A stretch of 12,693 nt of DNA from positions 1 to 12,693 of the forward strand of contig CAJLLH010000024.1 of assembly GCA_905207385.1 (NCBI GenBank). Direction: 5' to 3'. The translations under genes were made by a program, and so were the position numbers. This stretch comes from an uncultured Eubacteriales bacterium. GTDB taxonomy: Bacteria > Bacillota > Clostridia > Christensenellales > Borkfalkiaceae. Under the pieces are notes generated by a model. That model was not told where the DNA came from and searched no databases. It saw only the letters and a program-made list of their open reading frames with translations. Shown piece after piece: positions 6,886 to 12,693 of this stretch (its first letter is position 1; the number at the start of each line of letters is the position of its first letter).

Positions 6886-7611
6886 TTATTTTGCAAATCC
6901 GCCGCCTACGGAAAGCACTTCGCCGGTAACGTATGAAGCTTCCGCAAGGAATGCGCAGGCTTTTGCCACGTCTTCGCCCGTGCCCAGTCTGCCCATCGGT
7001 ATCTGCTCTATAAGTTCCTCAACTTCGTCTGCGGTAAGGTGGGAATTCATCGTTGTATCTATAACGCCGGGGCTTACGCAGTTTACGCGCACGTTGGAGG
7101 GCGCCAGCTCTTTGGCGAGCGCTTTGGTAAAGCCTATTACTGCCGCTTTGGATGCCGAATAAGCCACTTCGCAGCTTGCGCCCACTTCGCCCCAGATAGA
7201 CGAAACATTTATAATAGCTCCGCCGCCCGCGCCTATCATTCTGTCCGCAACTGCGCGGCTGCACAGAAAAGCGCCCTTGGCATTGACGGCAAAAATTCTG
7301 TCCCACTCTTCGGAAGTAGTATCCTGAATTACCTTTATGCACGATATGCCCGCGTTGTTTACAAGCACGTCGAGCTTATTGTAAAGGCGGAAAATTTCAG
7401 CGAACATATCATCCACCTGCGCCTGGTCGGAAACGTCGGCGCGCATAAGCACGGGACAATAGCCGAGCATGTTGAACTCGGCCTGAGTGGCTATTGCGGC
7501 ATTTTCGTCAGAGGAGTAATTTATGACCACCTCGTAGCCGCGCTGTAAAAATTCAAAAGCTATGTCGCGGCCTATACCCTTCGTGCCGCCCGTAACAAGA
7601 ACAGTTTTCAT
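6886..7611 (-). CDS. fabG: short-chain dehydrogenase, probable 3-oxoacyl-ACP reductase FabG
   Basis: This classical SDR has the NADP(H)-binding motif TGGTKGIG (7-14), NNAG (85-88) and the catalytic tetrad N110, S138, Y151 and K155 (YSASK). Those numbers, counted from the second ATG (7611), coincide with E. coli FabG numbering, supporting both the FabG assignment and this start. AGGG lies just upstream of it. An ATG four codons earlier (7623) is possible but has no ribosome binding site. FabG reduces 3-oxoacyl-ACP in fatty acid elongation. No other fab gene is nearby: it sits 48 bases after aroK from the chosen start, at the end of the shikimate block. A different SDR substrate is therefore possible. 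The SDR call is near certain, FabG itself probable. Confidence 0.85.
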   Translation of the reverse strand: MKTVLVTGGTKGIGRDIAFEFLQRGYEVVINYSSDENAAIATQAEFNMLGYCPVLMRADVSDQAQVDDMFAEIFRLYNKLDVLVNNAGISCIKVIQDTTSEEWDRIFAVNAKGAFLCSRAVADRMIGAGGGAIINVSSIWGEVGASCEVAYSASKAAVIGFTKALAKELAPSNVRVNCVSPGVIDTTMNSHLTADEVEELIEQIPMGRLGTGEDVAKACAFLAEASYVTGEVLSVGGGFAK

Positions 7612-7659
7612 AATCCCTGCCATTTATTTATAAATGATGTAAACAAACTAAAAACAAAA

Positions 7660-8166
7660 TTAACAACGTACTATGCCCGAAATATCGATTATTTTAAGCG
7701 CAATTTCTTCAGGTTCTGCGCCGTCTGTATCAACCACGTAATCGGCTGCGGCAAGATATTTCGGCGTGCGCGCGGGCAGAAGTTCGTTTATGCGCTTTTC
7801 CGCTCCGCCGGCAAGCAAAGGGCGTTCGGTATCGCCCTCAACGCGCTTTATAAGCGTTTCGGCGCGCGTTTGAAGAAAAAATATTTTGCCATTGCGTTTA
7901 AGATATTCCACGTTAGCGGAATTGAGAACGCAACCGCCGCCCGTGGCGATTATTATGTTATCGCGCGAGGATATGCGCGCAACCGTCTGCGTTTCAATTT
8001 CTCTGAAGCGCGCTTCGCCGTATTTTTCAAATATATCGGCAATTCTGCCGTACTCTTTTACTATCTCCGCGTCGGTGTCGGTCTGCTCCATGCCCGTAAG
8101 GCGCGAAAGCTCCGCCGCGACGGTAGTTTTGCCGCAACCCATCATGCCGCAAAGCACAATATTCAT
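7660..8166 (-). CDS. aroK: shikimate kinase
   Basis: The 168-residue P-loop kinase phosphorylates shikimate to shikimate 3-phosphate with ATP, the fifth step to chorismate. Walker A is GMMGCGKT (7-14). The shikimate-binding DTD (30-32), the arginine in FREIE (R54), the GGG loop (76-78), the lid arginine in ERPLL (115) and R133 in ARTPKY are all present. Length is typical. The ATG at 8166 is preceded by GGGG six bases upstream. A 73-base spacer with a stable hairpin separates it from aroQ, so its expression could be set partly independently of the upstream aro genes. Confidence 0.96.
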   Translation of the reverse strand: MNIVLCGMMGCGKTTVAAELSRLTGMEQTDTDAEIVKEYGRIADIFEKYGEARFREIETQTVARISSRDNIIIATGGGCVLNSANVEYLKRNGKIFFLQTRAETLIKRVEGDTERPLLAGGAEKRINELLPARTPKYLAAADYVVDTDGAEPEEIALKIIDISGIVRC

Positions 8167-8194
8167 AATTAACCCCGATATATGCCTTAAATAA

Positions 8195-8218
8195 TGCGCC
8201 GCAAAACGCCGCGGCGCA
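8195..8218 (-). other. hairpin between aroQ and aroK
   Basis: TGCGCCGC (8195-8202) and GCGGCGCA (8211-8218) form a perfect 8-bp GC-rich stem with an 8-base loop. On the minus strand it is followed by TTATTTAAGG, too weak a U tract for a confident terminator. It may be a partial terminator or an mRNA-processing or stability structure inside the aro operon. Confidence 0.45.
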
Positions 8219-8239
8219 ACAAGTTTGCAAAAATTAAAG

Positions 8240-8653
8240 TTACTTTAAAAGAAAGCTTTCGCCCGCAAGGATATAGCTGTTTTTGCCGAAACCGACTATG
8301 CTGCCCGCGCACACTTCTGAAATTACAGATTTATGGCGGAACTCTTCGCGCTTATATACGTTTGACATATGCACTTCCACAACGGGAATTTTTATGGCGG
8401 CTATCGCGTCCCTTATGGCGTAACTGTAATGCGTGAACGCGCCTGCGTTAAGAATTATTCCGTCGCAGTCGGCGGTGTGCAGTTTTGTGCATATTTCGCC
8501 CTCTATGTTGCTCTGGTAAAATTCGCACTCTATGCCTTTGAAATGCGCGGCAATTTCGCCGTTGATTTCGTCCAGAGTCTGGCTGCCGTAGACGCCTTTT
8601 TCGCGCACGCCTGTCATATTGAGGTTAACGCCGTTGATAAATAAAAGTTTCAT
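8240..8653 (-). CDS. aroQ: type II 3-dehydroquinate dehydratase
   Basis: The 137-residue protein dehydrates 3-dehydroquinate to 3-dehydroshikimate, the third shikimate step. It is the type II, dodecameric form. Catalytic-site elements are visible: R17 and Y22 in REKGVYG, N69 and H75 in NAGAFTHYS, H95 in VEVHMSN, and R106 in EEFRHKS. The normally invariant-looking NGPNLN near the N-terminus is NGVNLN here (proline to valine at residue 9), and the following residues MTG replace LLG. The rest of the fold is intact, so I expect an active enzyme. ATG at 8653 has AGGTGG six bases upstream. It starts 12 bases after the aroE stop. Confidence 0.95.
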   Translation of the reverse strand: MKLLFINGVNLNMTGVREKGVYGSQTLDEINGEIAAHFKGIECEFYQSNIEGEICTKLHTADCDGIILNAGAFTHYSYAIRDAIAAIKIPVVEVHMSNVYKREEFRHKSVISEVCAGSIVGFGKNSYILAGESFLLK

Positions 8654-8665
8654 ATTACCACCTGT

Positions 8666-9475
8666 TCAGCATAAATTCTGCTTTTTGTACTCTTCAAACA
8701 GCTCCGCCGCAACGGACGCATCGGGCTCGAAATTCTGGTAAATGCATTCGGCATAGTACGCCTGATAAAAGAGCATTGCCATGCCGTTGATAATTTTTTT
8801 GCCGAGCCCTTCGGCAATTTCAAGAAATTTGCTTTTTGGCGGCACATATATAAGATCTATTGCAGTTTTGCAAAGACTTATAAGCTCTGCGCCGACGGGG
8901 GATATGCCGACTGTTTTGTGCATTCCTACGCCCGTAGCGTTGATTATAATATCGTAAGGTTTATTTTCAATGCTTTCAACCGCAGTAATTCCCTCTGCCT
9001 CTTTTGCAAGGTCTTCGGCTGATTGCTTGCGCATATCGAAAACATAAACTGCCGCGCCGCCTTCCGCAAGTTTTTTAGCCGCGCTTCTGCCCGCTCCGCC
9101 TGCTCCGAGAAGGAGCACGCTGCTGCCTTTAACCTTTACGCCGTTGTTCTGAAGCATCAGCATAAAGCCGAGTCCGTCGGTATTGTAGCCCTTGCGCGAG
9201 GAGCTTATGACGGTATTTACCGCGCCGAACGTTTTTGCGTCGCCTTCAAGTCCGCTTAAAAAGGGAATTATGTCAAGCTTGAACGGTATTGTTACGTTGA
9301 AGCCATCGTAATTTTCAAAGAAAGCGGGCGCGCGCGAAGTGAACTCCTCCACGGGCACGGAAATATTATCGTAGGATATCTCTGCGCCAAGTCTGCGTGC
9401 GATGAATGTGTGCATTGCGGGGCTTGACGACTGCGATACATCTTTGCCGATAACGGCAAGCTTAAGCTTTTTCAT
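8666..9475 (-). CDS. aroE: shikimate dehydrogenase (NADP+)
   Basis: The 269-residue protein reduces 3-dehydroshikimate to shikimate with NADPH, the fourth shikimate step. The substrate domain shows QSSSPAMH (15-22), NVTIPFK with catalytic K66 (60-66), GAVNT (84-88) and NTDG with catalytic D100 (98-101). The nucleotide-binding domain has GAGGAGR (124-130), and the conserved NATGVGM lies further on. Length is normal. ATG at 9475 has AAAGGAG seven bases upstream, inside the end of aroB, and the two genes overlap by 14 bases. This pattern implies tight co-translation of aroB and aroE. Confidence 0.96.
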   Translation of the reverse strand: MKKLKLAVIGKDVSQSSSPAMHTFIARRLGAEISYDNISVPVEEFTSRAPAFFENYDGFNVTIPFKLDIIPFLSGLEGDAKTFGAVNTVISSSRKGYNTDGLGFMLMLQNNGVKVKGSSVLLLGAGGAGRSAAKKLAEGGAAVYVFDMRKQSAEDLAKEAEGITAVESIENKPYDIIINATGVGMHKTVGISPVGAELISLCKTAIDLIYVPPKSKFLEIAEGLGKKIINGMAMLFYQAYYAECIYQNFEPDASVAAELFEEYKKQNLC

Positions 9476-10538
9476 TGCTGTTCTCCTTTAACTTTCTGCT
9501 GCATTCGCCTATCAGCTCCGCGTACCTTTCCGTGGAAAGGCGTACTTCCTCAGACTGACCGGGAGCGGCGGGAACTATCAGCGAAATTTCTTCGGCGCGG
9601 ACATTCTTTTTATCATAAGCCGCCATAAGGCAGGCTTTTTCCGCGTCGGCATATGCGGGAATTTTTATTACCTTTTTTATAAGTTTTATAAGCGAGTCTG
9701 CATATTCGGGCGCACATATGCCGCAACTTAAGGCTATGTACAGCTCGTAATACATTCCCGCAAGAACAAATTCGCCGTGCGATTTTCTTTTATAATAAAG
9801 CTCGAACGCGTGCCCCGTGGTATGGCCTAAGTTGAGCGTTTTTCTGAGCCCGCTCTCCTTTTCGTCCCTTCTTACGACGTCGGCTTTGTGCGCTATGCAG
9901 TCGTAAATTATATCCTTTAAAAAAAACGCGTCCTTAAGCCTGTTTTCATTTAGCAAAAGTTTTTGGTAAATTTCTTTATTGAGCGCGCCCGTCTTTATTA
10001 TCTCGCCCAAGCCGCAACGCACTTCGCGCGCGGGAAGCGTTTGCAAAAACATAGGGTCTGCCACAACAACTTCGGGCTGATAGAATGTGCCGACTATGTT
10101 TTTTAGGCCACACAAATCAATTGCCGTTTTGCCGCCGACGGAACTGTCTACCTGCGAAAGAAGCGTTGTGGGCACTTGCACAAGGTGCACGCCGCGCATA
10201 TACAGCGAAGCCGCAAGCCCCGCGATATCGCCAACCACTCCGCCGCCAACCGCAAAAACGGTGGAATTGCGCTTTAAGCCCGCGGCAAGCATAGCCTTGA
10301 GTATGCCCAGAAGAACGTTGTAATTTTTACTTTTTTCGCCCGCGGGTATCACGTGCACCGCACCGCTTTTTGAAAAGATATCGTCAAATAAATTGCGGTA
10401 AATGCGGTAAACGTTGCTGTCTGTAACCGTAAAGGTAAGTTTATCGCGGCAGAGTTCGGGAATGTTTGCCTCAAACGCGCCGTCGCCGCATATTACCCTG
10501 CTTTTGCTGGCGGGGGTGATTATTTCAACAGTTTTCAT
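9462..10538 (-). CDS. aroB: 3-dehydroquinate synthase
   Basis: The 358-residue enzyme converts DAHP to 3-dehydroquinate using NAD+ and a divalent metal, the second shikimate step. The NAD-binding block is GGGVVGDIAG (98-107), followed by QVPTTLLSQVDSSVGGKTA (121-139). The metal ligands are E179 (GEIIK), H239 (NLGHTTGHA) and H254 (SHGE). The frame is open for another 53 codons upstream (to 10697), but that part overlaps aroC and has no family similarity. The true start is ATG at 10538, where it shares one base with the aroC stop (TGATG) and has GGAG eight bases upstream. Length from this start is normal for AroB. Confidence 0.96.
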   Translation of the reverse strand: MKTVEIITPASKSRVICGDGAFEANIPELCRDKLTFTVTDSNVYRIYRNLFDDIFSKSGAVHVIPAGEKSKNYNVLLGILKAMLAAGLKRNSTVFAVGGGVVGDIAGLAASLYMRGVHLVQVPTTLLSQVDSSVGGKTAIDLCGLKNIVGTFYQPEVVVADPMFLQTLPAREVRCGLGEIIKTGALNKEIYQKLLLNENRLKDAFFLKDIIYDCIAHKADVVRRDEKESGLRKTLNLGHTTGHAFELYYKRKSHGEFVLAGMYYELYIALSCGICAPEYADSLIKLIKKVIKIPAYADAEKACLMAAYDKKNVRAEEISLIVPAAPGQSEEVRLSTERYAELIGECSRKLKENSNEKA

Positions 10539-11665
10539 CAGTAAAGCTCCGAATACCTTTTTATAACCTGCGCCATATTGTCGCCGCCCAACCTTTCGGA
10601 AACAGCCTGGGCTAACGTGAACGCCGCCACGCTTTCGCAAATTATTTCGCACGCGCAGATTGCCGCAACGTCGCTCCGTTCGCCCGCCGCGCGGCAAGGC
10701 TCGCCCGAAACAAAGTCTACTGTGTTAAGTCCGCGCATAAGCGTGGGTATGGGCTTCATCGCGGCGCGCAGAATAATATCTTCTCCGTTGGACATTCCGC
10801 CTTCTATGCCGCCCGCATTGTTGGTATGACGGAAAAACGCGCCGTCCTTTTTATATATTTCGTCGTGAACGCGGCTTCCGGGCAGGCCTGCCGCAGCAAA
10901 ACCTAGGCCTACTTCCACACCCTTTATTGCCTGAACGCTCATCAAAGCGCCCGCAAGGCGCGCATCGAGCTTTTCGCCGTAAGTCATGCAGCTGCCGAAT
11001 CCGCTTTTAAGACCGTGTATGCGTACTTCGAACACGCCGCCTGCCGTATCGCCGCGCTCCTTTAAACAATCAATAAGCTTTACCGCCTCCTCTTCCTTGC
11101 CATCGTCGAGCATGAAAAGGGGATGTTTTTTAGCCTCGCTAAGTTTTTCGAAGGGATATTCGTTGTCGTCGCGGACGCCGCAGACGCTTTTAACGTATCC
11201 GCCGATTTCTATGCCGAGCGCCGCGAGATACTGCGCCGCTATGCTGCCCGCCGCAACGCGAACCGCCGTTTCCCTTGCGCTTGCGCGCTCTAAAATGTTG
11301 CGGGCGTCCGTCTGGGCGAACTTAAGAAGCCCCGTAAGGTCGGCATGACCGGGGCGCACTTTGGTAAGAGTGCGCAAAGTTACGTCGCAGCTGTCCGCGC
11401 TCATACAGTTTTCCCAGTTTTTATAATCGGCATTTACTATCTGAAAAGCCAGCGGACTGCCAAGCGTAAGCGTGTTGCGCACGCCGCTTAATACCTCAAT
11501 CCTGTCCTTTTCAATCTTCTGTCTGCCGCCCCTGCCGTAGCCGCTTTGCCTTAACGCAAGGTCGGTGTTGATTTTTGCAAAGTCGAGCTGAAGGTTAGAA
11601 GGCAAACCTTCTATTATGCCCACCAGCGCCTTGCCGTGAGATTCGCCTGCGGTTGTAAGTTTCAT
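10538..11665 (-). CDS. aroC: chorismate synthase
   Basis: The 375-residue FMN-dependent enzyme converts EPSP to chorismate, the seventh and last shikimate step. Signatures are AGESHG (6-11, catalytic H10), RPGHADLTG (104-112, H107), RASARETA (127-134) and, later, GGIEGGMSNGE and the AGERSDV loop near the C-terminus. An ATG two codons earlier (11671) is possible, but GGGAG lies directly against it, while it stands six bases before the ATG at 11665, so I choose the latter. It leads the aro block even though it acts last in the pathway. No clear promoter is visible in the 80-base gap before it. Its stop overlaps the aroB start. Confidence 0.96.
   Translation of the reverse strand: MKLTTAGESHGKALVGIIEGLPSNLQLDFAKINTDLALRQSGYGRGGRQKIEKDRIEVLSGVRNTLTLGSPLAFQIVNADYKNWENCMSADSCDVTLRTLTKVRPGHADLTGLLKFAQTDARNILERASARETAVRVAAGSIAAQYLAALGIEIGGYVKSVCGVRDDNEYPFEKLSEAKKHPLFMLDDGKEEEAVKLIDCLKERGDTAGGVFEVRIHGLKSGFGSCMTYGEKLDARLAGALMSVQAIKGVEVGLGFAAAGLPGSRVHDEIYKKDGAFFRHTNNAGGIEGGMSNGEDIILRAAMKPIPTLMRGLNTVDFVSGEPCRAAGERSDVAAICACEIICESVAAFTLAQAVSERLGGDNMAQVIKRYSELY
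10547..10550 (-). promoter_or_regulatory. ribosome binding site deciding the aroB start
   Basis: GGAG lies eight bases before the ATG at 10538, inside the last codons of aroC. With the TGATG stop/start overlap it supports the shorter aroB and stop-start translational coupling with aroC. Confidence 0.7.
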
Positions 11666-11671
11666 CTGCAT

Positions 11672-11676
11672 CTCCC
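11672..11676 (-). promoter_or_regulatory. ribosome binding site choosing between two aroC starts
   Basis: GGGAG is six bases before ATG at 11665 and immediately adjacent to ATG at 11671. Only the first spacing suits initiation, so the protein should begin MKLTTAGESHG. Confidence 0.65.
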
Positions 11677-11745
11677 GTATAAGTTACTTGCGGCAATAAA
11701 TTAATCATTCCACCGCAAAAGCTTTATTCATTTTAAATCAGTTAT

Positions 11746-12693
11746 TCAGTCCGACGCCTTTGCAGTGCAGTCGCCGTTACTGTTTATGGTTACGGTTATG
11801 TCGCCATCGTACATCGTTATGAAAAGTTCGCCGCTTGCAAGAAGGTCGGACATTACCGAAGTATCGGGGCAACCCTGCGCATTGTTTTTGCCGGCAGATA
11901 TTACCGAAATTTTCGGCGAAAGCAAATCGGTGAGTACAGCTGCGCGCGACGATGGCGCTGCGTGCCCCGCGACTTTATAAACCGCGCACTTGCCGAAATC
12001 TATTTTATTGCCGCCGAATGTAAACAAATCGTCCTGTCCGAGCGACTGTGCAAATATGTACTCGTCTGCAATTTTGCCGAGCACGGCAGACGTTGCGTCG
12101 CCCGCATAAAATATCCCTCTGCCCGCGTACTCCAGCCACATTACGGCGGAGGAATCTGCAATGTTCTGCGCGGTAGGGTCGGAATTCAATTTATCGTACT
12201 CACCATCAGGCGCAGTATGCACCGACGGCGAGAGAAATGTGAAATAAAAATCTCCGCTCTGCACGCCCGCGCCGTATTCGGAAATTACAAGTTCTGCGCC
12301 GCTTGATTCGGCGGCGGAAACAAATTGCGAAAAGGCGTCGGTTATGTACCTGTTGTTGCAGTAAGGGTAAAAGATTGTGCCTACCCTTTTGTTGTTTATG
12401 ATTTCCGCAAGCCCGCCGCAGTGCTCTTCCGCAACAGACGTGCAGACAAGGTAATCGATAGTTGAAATATCGCGGCGGTTGAGCTCGGTAAGAATGTCGA
12501 GCACAGAGCGGTAAGTTCCGTCGCCGCCGTCTATAAGCATTGTTTTGCCATCGGGCAGGGTAAGTATGGCGCAGTCCGCCTGACCACAGTCGAGCACGCA
12601 CATATTCAGTTCGCCAAGCGGCGCGCTTTTGCGCGAGACGAAAAATGCCGTCAGATATTTTACGGGATAAAAGATGTTAACTATTAAAAGCGC
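11746..12693 (-). CDS. C-terminal part of a ComEC/Rec2-like protein with degenerate MBL-fold domain
   Basis: The frame stays open to the right edge, so this is a partial gene. An ATG at 12603 is unlikely to be its start. The first 30 visible residues include a hydrophobic stretch (ALLIVNIFYPVKYLTAFFV) resembling a last membrane helix, followed directly by the domain opening NMCVLDCGQADCAIL, a match to the ComEC pattern FLDVGQGDA. Then come LPDGKTMLIDGG, FYAGDA and VISAGKNN, all typical of the ComEC C-terminal metallo-beta-lactamase fold. ComEC is the DNA-uptake channel of competence. The metal motif HxHxDH is replaced by SVAEEH and the later HHGS by GHAAP, so most ligands are lost. It could also be a separate membrane-anchored MBL protein. 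The gene ends 80 bases before aroC. Confidence 0.75.
   Translation of the reverse strand, partial: ALLIVNIFYPVKYLTAFFVSRKSAPLGELNMCVLDCGQADCAILTLPDGKTMLIDGGDGTYRSVLDILTELNRRDISTIDYLVCTSVAEEHCGGLAEIINNKRVGTIFYPYCNNRYITDAFSQFVSAAESSGAELVISEYGAGVQSGDFYFTFLSPSVHTAPDGEYDKLNSDPTAQNIADSSAVMWLEYAGRGIFYAGDATSAVLGKIADEYIFAQSLGQDDLFTFGGNKIDFGKCAVYKVAGHAAPSSRAAVLTDLLSPKISVISAGKNNAQGCPDTSVMSDLLASGELFITMYDGDITVTINSNGDCTAKASD

Noticed and set aside
7039..7548. 169-residue plus-strand frame opposite fabG
   Set aside because: It is antisense to a confidently identified SDR gene, and its length follows from the codon bias of the real gene. No ribosome binding site or recognisable motif.
10539..10697. 53-codon upstream extension of the aroB frame
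   Set aside because: It overlaps aroC coding sequence, has no AroB similarity, and the ATG at 10538 has its own ribosome binding site and gives normal family length.
11688..11718. TTGCGG/CCGCAA dyad between the ComEC-like gene and aroC as a terminator
   Set aside because: Only six pairs with a 19-base loop and no U tract, too weak to call.
1..12693. mobile element, phage, CRISPR or defence system
   Set aside because: No transposase, integrase, phage structural, Cas, toxin or nuclease genes and no spaced repeat array. Every gene of appreciable length is a core housekeeping or biosynthetic family.

Overview
The window looks like chromosomal DNA from a Bacillota, most likely a member of Clostridia with mid-range G+C. 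The main evidence is the leftward gene order dgt-dnaG-rpoD-trmK-nif3-zinc-ribbon, an arrangement familiar from Clostridia and relatives, together with Shine-Dalgarno sites of the AAGGAG/GGGAG type. I see no transposase, integrase, phage gene, CRISPR array, rRNA or tRNA. The window reads as core chromosome rather than an accessory island. All 13 protein genes lie on the minus strand, so transcription runs from high to low coordinates.

Right part (12693 down to about 6886): the window opens inside a ComEC/Rec2-like protein, represented by a hydrophobic segment followed by a metallo-beta-lactamase-fold domain whose metal ligands are largely replaced. Five shikimate-pathway genes follow in tight order: aroC (chorismate synthase), aroB (3-dehydroquinate synthase), aroE (shikimate dehydrogenase), aroQ (type II 3-dehydroquinate dehydratase) and aroK (shikimate kinase). 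aroC/aroB share one base, aroB/aroE overlap by 14, and aroE/aroQ are 12 apart. Together they cover steps 2, 3, 4, 5 and 7 of chorismate synthesis. DAHP synthase (step 1) and EPSP synthase (aroA, step 6) are not in the window. A FabG-type short-chain dehydrogenase closes the block and is followed by a strong GC hairpin.

Middle part (6628 down to 1211): this is the macromolecular-synthesis cluster. It holds a dGTPase-like HD hydrolase, DNA primase, the primary sigma factor, tRNA m1A22 methyltransferase TrmK and a Nif3-family protein. dnaG/rpoD overlap at ATGA, rpoD and trmK are one base apart, and nif3 begins with GTG inside the end of trmK with its ribosome binding site also inside trmK. This points to a polycistronic, translationally coupled unit linking dNTP balance, replication priming, transcription initiation and tRNA modification.

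Left part (1210 down to 1): after a dyad-rich 184-base spacer comes a coiled-coil/C4 zinc-ribbon protein of the COG1579 type. The last 327 bases contain no credible protein gene but are not empty. On the minus strand they carry a near-consensus sigma-A promoter (TTGACA, 17 bases, TATTAT, extended -10, A/T-rich upstream). The predicted transcript of about 107 nt folds into a hairpin and ends in an intrinsic terminator. This candidate small RNA or regulated leader is the most interesting unexplained element here. Three helically phased ATTGCGC repeats lie upstream of its promoter.
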